DNA of 64,000 nt, taken from contig NZ_PSYW01000002.1 in the NCBI RefSeq assembly GCF_003383095.1, positions 868,001 through 932,000 on the forward strand, read 5' to 3'. The stretch comes from Haloferax sp. Atlit-12N. GTDB taxonomy: Archaea; Halobacteriota; Halobacteria; Halobacteriales; Haloferacaceae. The notes under the pieces are model-generated. The model saw only the letters and a program-made list of their open reading frames with translations, was not told the origin of the DNA and ran no database searches. Made by a program: the position numbers and the translations under genes. This document shows positions 26,669 to 34,212 of this stretch, piece by piece. Each line of letters opens with the position of its first letter. The stretch's first letter is position 1.

Positions 26669-27712
26669 ATGGCGAAAGGCCTTGACGTAGGTACCATGAA
26701 CATCCTGTCCGCGAGCCAGGATGGAAGTGAGACCGTATTTGTCCAGCAGCGAAACTCGTTCGTCGAAATCGACTACAGCGACATGGCGGAGCAGATGCTC
26801 TCGCGAAGCGACGTGCTCCACATCCGCAAGGACGACAAAGTGTACGTCGTCGGCGACGACGCGCTCAACTTCGCGAACATCTTCGGCAAGGAGACGCGCC
26901 GGCCGATGCAACACGGCATCCTCTCCAGCGAGGAGTCCTCCGCGATTCCGATGATCAAGCTCATCATCGAGCAGGTCGTCGGCTCGCCCTCCCGGCCGAA
27001 CGAGCGCCTCTTCTATTCGAGTCCGGCGGACCCCATCGACTCGGACCTCTCGACGCTGTATCACGACAAGACGCTCGAATCGATGCTCGGCGACATGGGC
27101 TACGACCCCGAACCCATCAACGAGGGGATGGCGGTCATCTACAGCGAACTCGCCGACAACAACTTCACCGGCCTCGGCGTCTCGTTCGGCGCGGGCATGA
27201 CGAACATCTGTCTGGCGTACTACGCGGTGCCAGTCATGCAGTTCTCCATCGCCCGCGGCGGCGACTGGATCGACCAGCAGACCGCACAGGCCACCGGGAC
27301 GGCCGTCGACAAGGTCACGTCCATCAAGGAAGACGACTTCCAGCTCGACTTCCGCACGGACGTCGGCGGCGTCGAGGGCGCGCTCTCGATTTACTACGAG
27401 AACCTCCTCGACTACGTTATCGAGAACATCGAGCGCGAGGTCGACGAGGAAGACATCGAAGAGGGCCTCGACGTGCCCGTCGTCGTCACCGGCGGCACCT
27501 CCAGCCCCGACGGCTTCGAGGAGCTGTTCGAACACCACCTCGAAGACTCGACGATTCCGTTCTCCGTCAACGAGGTCCGGAGCATCGACCGCCCGCTGTA
27601 CAGCGTCGCCCGCGGGTCGCTCGTCGCCGCCCGCTCCGAAGAGGAGTCCGACGGGAGCGCCTCCGAACCCGAACCGGAACCCGAAGCGGAAGCCGCGCCG
27701 GAATCGAACTGA
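26669..27712 (+). CDS. volA: Volactin/salactin-like actin-family protein
   Basis: 347 residues, an actin/Hsp70-fold ATPase: an N-terminal phosphate-1-like strand (G-L-D-V-G-T-M-N-I), the phosphate-2-like loop [13 protein letters not shown] (about 170-182) and the adenosine motif [13 protein letters not shown] (about 271-283). The C-terminal tail is a Glu/Pro-rich acidic stretch. It matches the haloarchaeal actin homologues named salactin and volactin, which form dynamic filaments linked to cell shape or partitioning; the name is from memory of those papers. TATA-like AGATTTATG (26637-26644) lies 27 bp upstream of the ATG. It sits beside a CetZ tubulin gene. Confidence 0.87.
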   Translation: MAKGLDVGTMNILSASQDGSETVFVQQRNSFVEIDYSDMAEQMLSRSDVLHIRKDDKVYVVGDDALNFANIFGKETRRPMQHGILSSEESSAIPMIKLIIEQVVGSPSRPNERLFYSSPADPIDSDLSTLYHDKTLESMLGDMGYDPEPINEGMAVIYSELADNNFTGLGVSFGAGMTNICLAYYAVPVMQFSIARGGDWIDQQTAQATGTAVDKVTSIKEDDFQLDFRTDVGGVEGALSIYYENLLDYVIENIEREVDEEDIEEGLDVPVVVTGGTSSPDGFEELFEHHLEDSTIPFSVNEVRSIDRPLYSVARGSLVAARSEEESDGSASEPEPEPEAEAAPESN

Positions 27713-27796
27713 GCGCCGACCCGAACTGACGCACCCGACCGGACAGTACGTCACGACCGAGGTCGACGCGCCGCCGGGAGCGCGCGAGCGAGCGCG

Positions 27797-28300
27797 TTAC
27801 TCGTCTCCCGTGCGGTCCCCGCGGTCGCCGTCCTCCCCGTTTTTGCGCTGGTAGTCGCTTGACTCGCGGTCAGCGGCGTCGCTGTCACCCGTCTCGTCGG
27901 CCTCGACGGCCCCGGAGTCAGCGACGCCTTCAGTCGCGTCGCTCTCGTCGGTGACTGCGGCGGCTTCTCCGTTGGCGGCGTCAGCCTCGTTGCCCTCGGG
28001 TTCGGACTCGTTATCGTCGTCAGCGGGCTCGTTGTCGTCGTCAGCAGACTCGTTGTCGCCGTCAGCAGACACGTCGTTACCGCCTTCGTCTCCAGCCGCC
28101 ACGACCTCCTCCCGCTCGCGCGCCTCGCGGACCGCCCGCGCGTGAAAGCGGGCTATCGCGTCGTCCCACGACTCTCGGTTCGGCGCGTCGCGCTCGTGGA
28201 CCGTCTCGACGCCGACGAAGCCGCACCGCTCGCAGTAGCGCGCTGCGCGGCCGTCGAACGAGAGCGTCGAGAGTGGCTGTGAACACCGCGGACAGGTCAT
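27797..28300 (-). CDS. Zinc-ribbon protein with long acidic tail
   Basis: 167 residues. Residues 1-30 form a zinc ribbon with two Cys pairs (C-P-R-C at 3-6 and C-E-R-C at 23-26). A helix follows (W-D-D-A-I-A-R-F-H-A-R-A-V-R-E-A-R-E), then about 95 residues of Asp/Glu/Asn/Ser-rich low-complexity sequence with repeats such as A-D-D-D-N-E. It resembles small haloarchaeal zinc fingers often placed near transcription or cytoskeletal genes. Encoded on the opposite strand between the actin-like and CetZ genes, and divergent from CetZ. The acidic repeats probably vary in length between strains. Confidence 0.82.
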   Translation of the reverse strand: MTCPRCSQPLSTLSFDGRAARYCERCGFVGVETVHERDAPNRESWDDAIARFHARAVREAREREEVVAAGDEGGNDVSADGDNESADDDNEPADDDNESEPEGNEADAANGEAAAVTDESDATEGVADSGAVEADETGDSDAADRESSDYQRKNGEDGDRGDRTGDE

Positions 28301-28424
28301 GCAGTTTGCCGATAATTCTCACCCGGGTCGTATAGAACTACCCCGTCGGCGGCGGGGCCGAAGAACTACGGGTGACAGTCCGCTAACAGAAGATTCACCA
28401 TCGATGGCGTGCCACAGAGAGACG

Positions 28425-29612
28425 ATGAAGGTCCTTTGCTTCGGAGTGGGACAAGCGGGTGGGAACGTCCTCGACGCCCTCCTTCGGTACGAACAGCGCA
28501 CGAACGCCGACTACGTCGTCGACGCGGTGGCGTACAACACCGCGTCGGCGGACCTCCGCGGCCTCGATAATGTCCCCGAGGAGAATCGCATCCTCTTCGG
28601 CGCGGACGAGGTGAGCGGTCACGGCGTCGGCGCGGACAACGAACTCGCCGCGGAACTCGCCGAGCGCGACAGCCGACAGCTCCTTCGCGGCACCGACGGG
28701 TCGCCGACCTCCACGGCCGACGCGTTTCTCATCTTCGCCGGACTCGGCGGCGGCACGGGAAGCGGTGCGGCTCCCGTGCTCGCGAAGCACCTCCAGCGCA
28801 TCTACGAACAGCCCATCTACGGCGTCGGCATCCTCCCCGCCGCAGACGAGGGCGCACTCTACTCGCGCAACGCCGCGCGGTCGCTCAAGACGTTCGTCGA
28901 CGTGACCGACCACGTGTTCGCGTTCGACAACGGGGCGTGGGCGCACGCCGGCGAGGACGTCGCGGCGGCCCACGACTCGATGAACGAAGAGTTGGTGCGA
29001 CGCCTCGGCATCCTCTTCGCCTCGGGCGAGGTAAGCGAGTCGGGAACGGTCGGCGAGAGCGTCGTCGACTCCTCGGAGGTCATCAACACCCTCCGCGGCG
29101 GCGGCATCTCGACTATCGGCTACGCGGCGAGCGAACTCCCCGAGAGCGACGACGGCGGCGGGTTCAGCATCAAGGGGCTGTTGGGCGGCGGGTCGTCGTC
29201 GGTGGACGAACTCGACTCTATCAACCGCATCACGACCCAGACGCGGAAGGCGGTGCTCGGTCGGCTCACCCTCCCGTGTGACGTGGATTCCGCGTCCCGG
29301 GGATTGGTCGTCGTCAGCGGCCCGCCCGAGTGGCTCAACCGGAAGGCCATCGAGCGGAGTCGGACGTGGGTCGAAGAGCAGACCGGGAGCATGGAGGTCC
29401 GCGGCGGCGACTACCCGCTCCCCGAGTCGAACCACGTCGGCGTGCTCGTCCTCCTCGGCGACGTGTCGCGGAGCGACCGCGTGTCCGAAATCCAGTCGAC
29501 CGCCGTCGAGGCCGAGCGCGACCGCCGCGACCGCGAGACCGGCGGTGACGGCGGTGACGGCGGGGACGACGCGGAGGCAGTCGTCGACGAGCGCCTCGAT
29601 ACGTTGTTTTAA
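28425..29612 (+). CDS. cetZ: CetZ-family tubulin-like GTPase
   Basis: 395 residues from the ATG at 28425 (M-K-V-L-C-F-G-V-G-Q-A-G-G-N). Tubulin/FtsZ features: the N-terminal nucleotide strand, A-Y-N-T-A-S-A-D-L, the GTP-binding G-L-G-G-G-T-G-S-G-A-A-P (about 109-120), and a G-I-L-P strand. CetZ proteins lack the FtsZ C-terminal tail and control cell shape and motility in haloarchaea. The insert D-D-G-G-G-F-S-I-K-G-L-L-G-G-G and the acidic Gly/Asp C-terminus are peculiar to this paralogue. An in-frame ATG at 28404 is possible. The pairing with an actin homologue 0.7 kb away suggests coordinated work (inference). Confidence 0.93.
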   Translation: MKVLCFGVGQAGGNVLDALLRYEQRTNADYVVDAVAYNTASADLRGLDNVPEENRILFGADEVSGHGVGADNELAAELAERDSRQLLRGTDGSPTSTADAFLIFAGLGGGTGSGAAPVLAKHLQRIYEQPIYGVGILPAADEGALYSRNAARSLKTFVDVTDHVFAFDNGAWAHAGEDVAAAHDSMNEELVRRLGILFASGEVSESGTVGESVVDSSEVINTLRGGGISTIGYAASELPESDDGGGFSIKGLLGGGSSSVDELDSINRITTQTRKAVLGRLTLPCDVDSASRGLVVVSGPPEWLNRKAIERSRTWVEEQTGSMEVRGGDYPLPESNHVGVLVLLGDVSRSDRVSEIQSTAVEAERDRRDRETGGDGGDGGDDAEAVVDERLDTLF

Positions 29613-29711
29613 CCCGGTCGCGTCGCAGACCGCCGCCGGAGCGGGGGTGCGGCCGGCGGCGATTCGTTCCGGAGAAAGTGTCAAATACTCTCTCGGTGAA
29701 CAGCTAGGTGC

Positions 29712-30107
29712 GTGTCTGAGACAAGCATAGCGGCGACGCCGCGCATCCTCGCGTACGGCCCGCAACCCGCGGGGTCGGCGATGGCACAGTCCGACGTGGA
29801 CGTGGAGTTCGTGGAGTCGAATCAAGAGTTGTTCGAACGGTTGACCGCGGCACCGGCCCATCTCGTCATCTGCCTTCACGCCCCACCGGTGTTCGAGGGC
29901 GTCGAGGCGGTCAAGGGTATCCGGCGGTTCGACGCGACGGTCCCGGTGGTGCTGGCGTCGCGAATCCAGAATACGATGCTCAACCTCCAAGCGGTACAGT
30001 CGCAGGTCACCTGGAGCGTGAACCTCGCGGACGAGGGGCCCATCGAGGAGGCACTATCAGACCTCGTCAGCGACGCGAGAGAGTGGTTGGAACGGCAAGC
30101 GGAGTAG
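29712..30107 (+). CDS. Receiver-like small protein downstream of CetZ
   Basis: 131 residues starting at GTG 29712. The strand/helix pattern resembles a CheY-like receiver: R-I-L-A-Y-G, V-D-V-E-F-V, H-L-V-I-C-L, V-P-V-V-L-A-S and a final helix A-R-E-W-L-E. The phosphorylated Asp position at the end of strand 3 is a His-Ala instead (C-L-H-A-P), so it is probably a non-phosphorylated pseudo-receiver. Ninety-nine base pairs after CetZ in the same direction, so it may be co-transcribed. No other family features seen. Confidence 0.68.
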   Translation: MSETSIAATPRILAYGPQPAGSAMAQSDVDVEFVESNQELFERLTAAPAHLVICLHAPPVFEGVEAVKGIRRFDATVPVVLASRIQNTMLNLQAVQSQVTWSVNLADEGPIEEALSDLVSDAREWLERQAE

Positions 30108-30134
30108 TCACCGGCACGACCCAGCCGGGACGTG

Positions 30135-30392
30135 TCAGTTGCCGGTCGACGGGAAGTCGAACGGGACCATCGTCTGCTCCTCCTCGTCGGCCGCGTCGGC
30201 GGCCGAGAACGAGACCCGTCTGAGTTCGTTCTGTACGGCCCACAACCGTTCGAAGAGTCGGTCGAACTCGTCGTCTGCGTCGTCCGGGAGGTCGCGAGCG
30301 CACTCCCACAGGAGTTCCTCGGCGCGGTCGACGTGGGCCGTCGCCCGGTCGAGTGCGTCGCTGGGCCGTCGTGCCGATGTGTGTTCCGTCAT
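30135..30392 (-). CDS. Small acidic helical protein of unknown function
   Basis: 85 residues from the ATG at 30392; an in-frame Met at 30419 is an alternative. Two long amphipathic helices (about 12-36 and 39-60, with A-T-A-H-V-D-R-A-E-E-L-L-W-E-C-A-R-D) suggest a helical hairpin. The C-terminus (E-E-E-Q-T-M-V-P-F-D-F-P-S) is acidic. No membrane segment. The conspicuous 24-bp dyad at 30435-30458 overlaps its probable promoter region, so it could encode, or be controlled by, the regulator of that site. Convergent with the receiver-like gene. Confidence 0.65.
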   Translation of the reverse strand: MTEHTSARRPSDALDRATAHVDRAEELLWECARDLPDDADDEFDRLFERLWAVQNELRRVSFSAADAADEEEQTMVPFDFPSTGN

Positions 30393-30434
30393 ACCAGGTG
30401 AGACGATACCGAGAAGCATAGTCGTTTCATTAGC

Positions 30435-30458
30435 TGTAACAAAGATAACTTCGTTACA
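30435..30458. promoter_or_regulatory. 24-bp near-perfect palindrome, candidate operator
   Basis: TGTAACAAAG-ATAA-CTTCGTTACA has 10-bp arms with a single mismatch. It lies 43 bp before the 85-residue gene (minus strand) and about 40 bp upstream of the TATA box at 30500-30507 (plus strand), so it could control both. A related 24-mer with the same flank CCTTTC is at 17608-17631. Confidence 0.6.
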
Positions 30459-30527
30459 CCTTTCCGAGAGATTGTTCTCCAAGCTGACAATCAGAATGAT
30501 TTATATATTCGAAGTGGCTGTGTTCAG

Positions 30528-30630
30528 TTGGATGCAGCACCGTACAGAGTAACCCCTCGGACGCATCCAATTGACCGAACTCATCCCCCCTTCCCCCCTT
30601 CCCCTTAGGTTCGGTCACCCCTTTACGGGG
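30528..30630 (+). ncRNA. Candidate structured RNA / 5' leader with three hairpins
   Basis: A strong TATA box (TTTATATA, 30500-30507) predicts transcription starting at about 30527-30530. The transcript would begin with stem 1, TTGGATGC/GCATCCAA (30528-30535 with 30563-30570). Stem 2, TGACCGAAC/GTTCGGTCA (30572-30580 with 30609-30617), has a pyrimidine-only C/T-rich segment in its loop. The adjoining stem 3 is CCCC-TTTAC-GGGG (30618-30630). All stems are perfect, and stems 2 and 3 abut. It may be a leader of the beta-helical surface protein gene (start 30768) or a separate small RNA. No known RNA family recognised. Confidence 0.5.
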
Positions 30631-30767
30631 CGAAACTAACGCTCCCCAGTCGAGACTGTCCTCACGCGCCGAGCGACAGGAGAACGGCTACACAGCCGAC
30701 CCCCGGCAGTCCGGTGTGTACAAGACGCTCCGCGCCCAAGGAGCAGGTAGTCTCTGGAGACCGTCAC

Positions 30768-32552
30768 ATGAATCAGAACCTGTGGTACGCCGGGATACTC
30801 ATCGCGGTGCTCGGCGTCACGCTCGCCGCGGTTCCGACGGGCAGTTTTAGCTCGGTCTCCGGACAGCGGCCGGTCGACGTCTCGGTCGTCGGCGACGACC
30901 GGGCCCTCGTCGCGCTCGAACCGACCGGCGAGGTCGTGACGCGCCCCGGCCGCGGCAACGCCGTGACGGTCGGGTCAATCGTGAACAACCTCGGCACCGA
31001 CGTGACGGTCGAGTACAGCGCCCGCTTGGACACGAACGCCCTCTCGCTCGCACAGTCCGACGGGTCGCCGACGCTCGGACGAGGCGGCGAACACCAGGTG
31101 ACGGCCTACTGCCGGCGACCGAACACGGGCAGCGGCGTGGCGACACTCATCGTCGAAGTCGACTCGGCGCAGGCGGACGGCGTCTCCATCTCCGGGGCGA
31201 CGCTCGAAGCGCGAGTCGAGTACGATTGCACGAGCGGGAACGGCGGTGGCAATCCCGGCAACGGCGGTGGCAACGATGGTGGTGATGGCGGCGACGGCGG
31301 CGATGGCGGCGATGGCGGCGACGGCAACCCCTCGGGGCCGTCGAACGGCGTCGCGTACGTCGACACCGACGAGGACATCGCCTACGACGATGGCGAGCGC
31401 GTCCTGACCGAACAGGAAGTCGCGACGTTCGACGACGACGATGCGGTGCTCGTCGTCGGGACCGACAACGGAACTATCGACAACAGTTGGCGCGCTATCG
31501 ACATCTCGGCCAAACGCGTCGTCGTCAGGCACACGACGTTCACGAGCGGTGACTCGGTCGATATCGAGGCTGAGACGAGCATCGAGTTCACCGACGTCAC
31601 CGTCGTCTCCGACTGGGGCGAGGTCACCGTCTCGGGCGAGTCGATAACGCTCCGTCGGTCGACCATAGACGCGAAGAACGGGAAGATAGAACTCGCGGCC
31701 GACGACGGGACGCTCGACGTGCGCGAGAGCACGGTTCGCGGGAAAAACGACAAGGTCGAACTGACCGGAGAGACGATTCAGGCCGGGAGCGCGACCATCC
31801 GGAACACGAATGACGAAATCGACCTCGCGGCCGACGACGGCCCCGTGAACGTCACGGGAGCGACGCTCGACAACCAGAACGGCAAGGTCACCGTCTCGGG
31901 CGAGTCGGTTCAGGCCCGCGGCGCGGCCATCAGCACGCGAAACGGAAAAATCGAACTCGCGGCCGACGACGGTTCGGTGGACATCCGCGACGCGAGCCTC
32001 CAGAACCGGAACCGAGACATCGAGGTGAGCGGGGAGACGGTGTCGGCGCGGAACGCCTCGATTACGGTCGTCAACGGACGGATTTCGCTCGACGCCGACG
32101 ACGGCCTCCTCGACATCGAGGACGCGACGGTCCACGGGGAGAAACAGATTGACCTCACTGGCGAGCGCGTCGGTGCCGCGGGCGCGTCCATCGAGACGAA
32201 GAACGCTCAGATAGACCTTCAGTCAGGGGCCGGCGACATGACGCTCGACGGCGCGACGGTCGAGACGAAGAACGCGCAGATTACCGTCGAATCCGCGGGC
32301 GAACTCCGCGCGAACGACAGCGTCTTCGAGACGACGAACGCGGACGTGTCGCTTTCGGCCGCCGGCGACGTGTTCCTTCGCGACGCGAGCCTGCGAACCA
32401 CGAACGCCGAACTCACCGTCGAACTCGGCGACGCCTCGGCGACGCTCTCGGTCGATGGCCTCGAAGTCCGGGACCGGGACGACACCCTCGACTACGACCC
32501 CGGCGACGCGGGAGTGACCGGAACGCCGAGCGCCGGACAGGTTCGCGGGTAG
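30768..32552 (+). CDS. Secreted beta-helical repeat protein with Gly/Asp linker
   Basis: 594 residues from the ATG at 30768, preceded by GGAG as a possible ribosome site. A signal peptide or anchor is followed by a beta domain (about 25-150, with V-E-Y-S-A-R-L-D-T and a two-Cys pair C-R-R/Y-D-C). Next come a Gly/Asn/Asp linker (about 155-187) and a C-terminal array of about 350 residues made of ~23-residue coils such as K-I-E-L-A-A-D-D-G, V-T-V-S-G-E-S and A-T-I-x-x-x-N-G. This is a beta-helix or adhesin-like stack. No anchor at the C-terminus. It probably lies on the cell surface and may join the neighbouring DUF1102/SipW module (inference). Confidence 0.82.
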   Translation: MNQNLWYAGILIAVLGVTLAAVPTGSFSSVSGQRPVDVSVVGDDRALVALEPTGEVVTRPGRGNAVTVGSIVNNLGTDVTVEYSARLDTNALSLAQSDGSPTLGRGGEHQVTAYCRRPNTGSGVATLIVEVDSAQADGVSISGATLEARVEYDCTSGNGGGNPGNGGGNDGGDGGDGGDGGDGGDGNPSGPSNGVAYVDTDEDIAYDDGERVLTEQEVATFDDDDAVLVVGTDNGTIDNSWRAIDISAKRVVVRHTTFTSGDSVDIEAETSIEFTDVTVVSDWGEVTVSGESITLRRSTIDAKNGKIELAADDGTLDVRESTVRGKNDKVELTGETIQAGSATIRNTNDEIDLAADDGPVNVTGATLDNQNGKVTVSGESVQARGAAISTRNGKIELAADDGSVDIRDASLQNRNRDIEVSGETVSARNASITVVNGRISLDADDGLLDIEDATVHGEKQIDLTGERVGAAGASIETKNAQIDLQSGAGDMTLDGATVETKNAQITVESAGELRANDSVFETTNADVSLSAAGDVFLRDASLRTTNAELTVELGDASATLSVDGLEVRDRDDTLDYDPGDAGVTGTPSAGQVRG

Positions 32553-32601
32553 TCGTAGTCGGGAGCGCGCGGACGTTGCAGACTATCGGCGTCCAGCGCA
32601 C

Positions 32602-33762
32602 TCACAGATACTTGCGTCTGAACTGCTCGACGAGTGAGACGTTCCGGCCCGTCGAGCGCAGCCGAATCGGGCCGAGACCGAGCGCGAGGACGCTCACGAG
32701 GAGCGTCGCGAACGCCAACACGGCGTCGATAGCCGCGATTGCGAGGAACGGATGAACCTCGTGTAAGCCGAGGATGACTGTCTGCGGGAGCACGGGAACG
32801 TACAGCTGTTCGCGTATTTCGCGGTCGTACGCGCCGGTCTGGTCCGGCGCTTGGATGGTGAGCGACGTGTTTCGCGACCCCTTCCCCGGAACCGTGAGCA
32901 CGGACTGACCAAAGGAGACGCCCGGGTCACGGGATTCGAGGACAGTGATAATCGGGACGTAGCCGTTGTTCGTCAGCGTGTAGTCGATGACCGCCGTCTC
33001 GCCGACGCCGACGACGAGCGGGCTCTCGTTCGGCGACTCGGAACTCACGATGGTCAGTTCCGTCGGCCCCGACCCGAGAACCATACTCAGCGTCGCGGGC
33101 GTGACGACGATGACGACGAGCAGGAAGAGAACGACGCCGCTCGTGTAGTAGTCCGGGCGGCGACGGCTGTGCGAACTCTGTTTGCGCCCGCCACCGGAGC
33201 CGTCGAACACGAGACTCAGCGCGATGAGAATCCCACCGATGGCGACGAGGAACATGGGTGATGGCTCCCCGTCGGCGGCGCTCTCGAAGCCCGGGAGGCT
33301 CCCGAGGAGGTCGAACGCGCCGGTTGCGAGCCCGTTCACCGCCCCCACGACGGCACCGAGTTGCGGAATGACGACGACGTTTCCGTTCACCTGGAGCGCC
33401 TCGGCGACGATTTGGGACCGCTTGACCGGCGGCTCGACGCTCTCTTGGTCGGTGAAGGGGTTGGCGTCGCCGCGCGTGATGTACCCCTCTTCGGTCCACC
33501 TGACCACCCGGTGGGTCGTCAGCCCGCCGCCGTGGAGTTCACGCGCGTTGAACACGACCACGTCGCCGGATTCGGGGTCTTCGAGCAGGACCGAGGGGAC
33601 CGCGATGAAGCCGTCGCCGGGCTCCATCGTCGGTGCCATACTCCCCGTCTCGACGTAACCGAGGAGCACCGGCTGGCCGAGCGCCTGCCCGAACAGAAGC
33701 GCGACGACGGCGAGGACGAGGAGTCCGAGCACCGCGTATTCGAGGACGTCGCTGAGTTTCAC
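32602..33762 (-). CDS. ER-type signal peptidase I (SipW/Sec11-like) with C-terminal extension
   Basis: 386 residues, more than twice the typical archaeal signal peptidase. The catalytic part (about 1-170) has an N-terminal membrane helix, G-S41-M-A-P-T-M (nucleophile Ser), T-T-H84-R-V-V (His in place of bacterial Lys) and R-G-D99-A-N-x-x-x-D105. It is therefore the Ser-His-Asp ER type, like SipW. More membrane helices follow at about 174-190, 210-232 and 350-372, with an exported beta domain between the last two (about 235-345). It is divergent from three DUF1102 genes and so is probably dedicated to their processing, as SipW is to TasA (inference). Confidence 0.88.
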   Translation of the reverse strand: MKLSDVLEYAVLGLLVLAVVALLFGQALGQPVLLGYVETGSMAPTMEPGDGFIAVPSVLLEDPESGDVVVFNARELHGGGLTTHRVVRWTEEGYITRGDANPFTDQESVEPPVKRSQIVAEALQVNGNVVVIPQLGAVVGAVNGLATGAFDLLGSLPGFESAADGEPSPMFLVAIGGILIALSLVFDGSGGGRKQSSHSRRRPDYYTSGVVLFLLVVIVVTPATLSMVLGSGPTELTIVSSESPNESPLVVGVGETAVIDYTLTNNGYVPIITVLESRDPGVSFGQSVLTVPGKGSRNTSLTIQAPDQTGAYDREIREQLYVPVLPQTVILGLHEVHPFLAIAAIDAVLAFATLLVSVLALGLGPIRLRSTGRNVSLVEQFRRKYL

Positions 33763-34067
33763 GGCGTGTGTGAAACACTACGTGTGAACCCGTAATTACC
33801 TATCGCCGTTCCGTCCGTCTTTCGGGGCCCGGAGAACGGGCGCGCGGGAGTCGGCGGAGTCCGTCACGCGTCACGATGTGGGGGACCATCGCTTCCGATG
33901 TGCTAGTATGTCGTGTCCAATGATGTTACGGTTCGAGAACCGTGTCACCAAGAGCCGTGCAAAGAGGCATCACGAACGTCGAGTTCGAACGAAAATCGAC
34001 AGACTGCGAGCTGGTTTCTCGGTCTTAAATTCTCGCTTGAACGTCGAACATGCGCCCCGAAAGGTGG
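33763..34067. other. Divergent promoter region of the signal peptidase and DUF1102 genes
   Basis: No gene. A TATA-like GTAATTACC (33790-33798) suits the signal peptidase on the minus strand. TCTTAAATT (34023-34031) suits the DUF1102 operon on the plus strand, giving a leader of about 160 nt that contains the structure at 34068-34138. An extra copy of GCTTGAACG is at 34035-34043. Confidence 0.5.
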
Positions 34068-34138
34068 GCTTGAACGGGGGTCGCCGGGGAGAAAGCCGGG
34101 CTTGTCGAACGGAACGGCGACCGAGAACTCGTTCAAGC
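34068..34138 (+). ncRNA. Candidate structured 5' leader of the DUF1102 operon
   Basis: A nested hairpin. The outer stem is GCTTGAACG/CGTTCAAGC (34068-34076 with 34130-34138), the middle stem GGTCGCCG/CGGCGACC (34079-34086 with 34115-34122) and the tip AAGC-CGG-GCTT (34093-34103). All three are perfect, and they stack in the order expected of one folded RNA. It lies 75 bp before the start codon at 34213, downstream of the TATA-like element. The same 9-mer GCTTGAACG occurs at 34035-34043 and could compete for the 3' strand if transcribed. Confidence 0.55.
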
Positions 34139-34212
34139 ACCGGAATACAAAGTGGGTAGGACCTGATGGAAGAGATAACGACGCAGTCACCTGTGTCAGG
34201 GAGAATACAACC

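Noticed and set aside
30581-30606. Sequencing-error-like C/T run
   Set aside because: It is a regular CCCCCC-TT pattern inside a perfect hairpin, so it is more likely real.
31231-31327. CRISPR or tandem DNA repeat array
   Set aside because: It is the codon-level repetition of a Gly/Asp linker inside the beta-helical protein.
33900-34150. tRNA gene suggested by GTTCGAGAAC and GTTCGAACG segments
   Set aside because: No cloverleaf or matching acceptor stem could be drawn; these belong to other inverted repeats.
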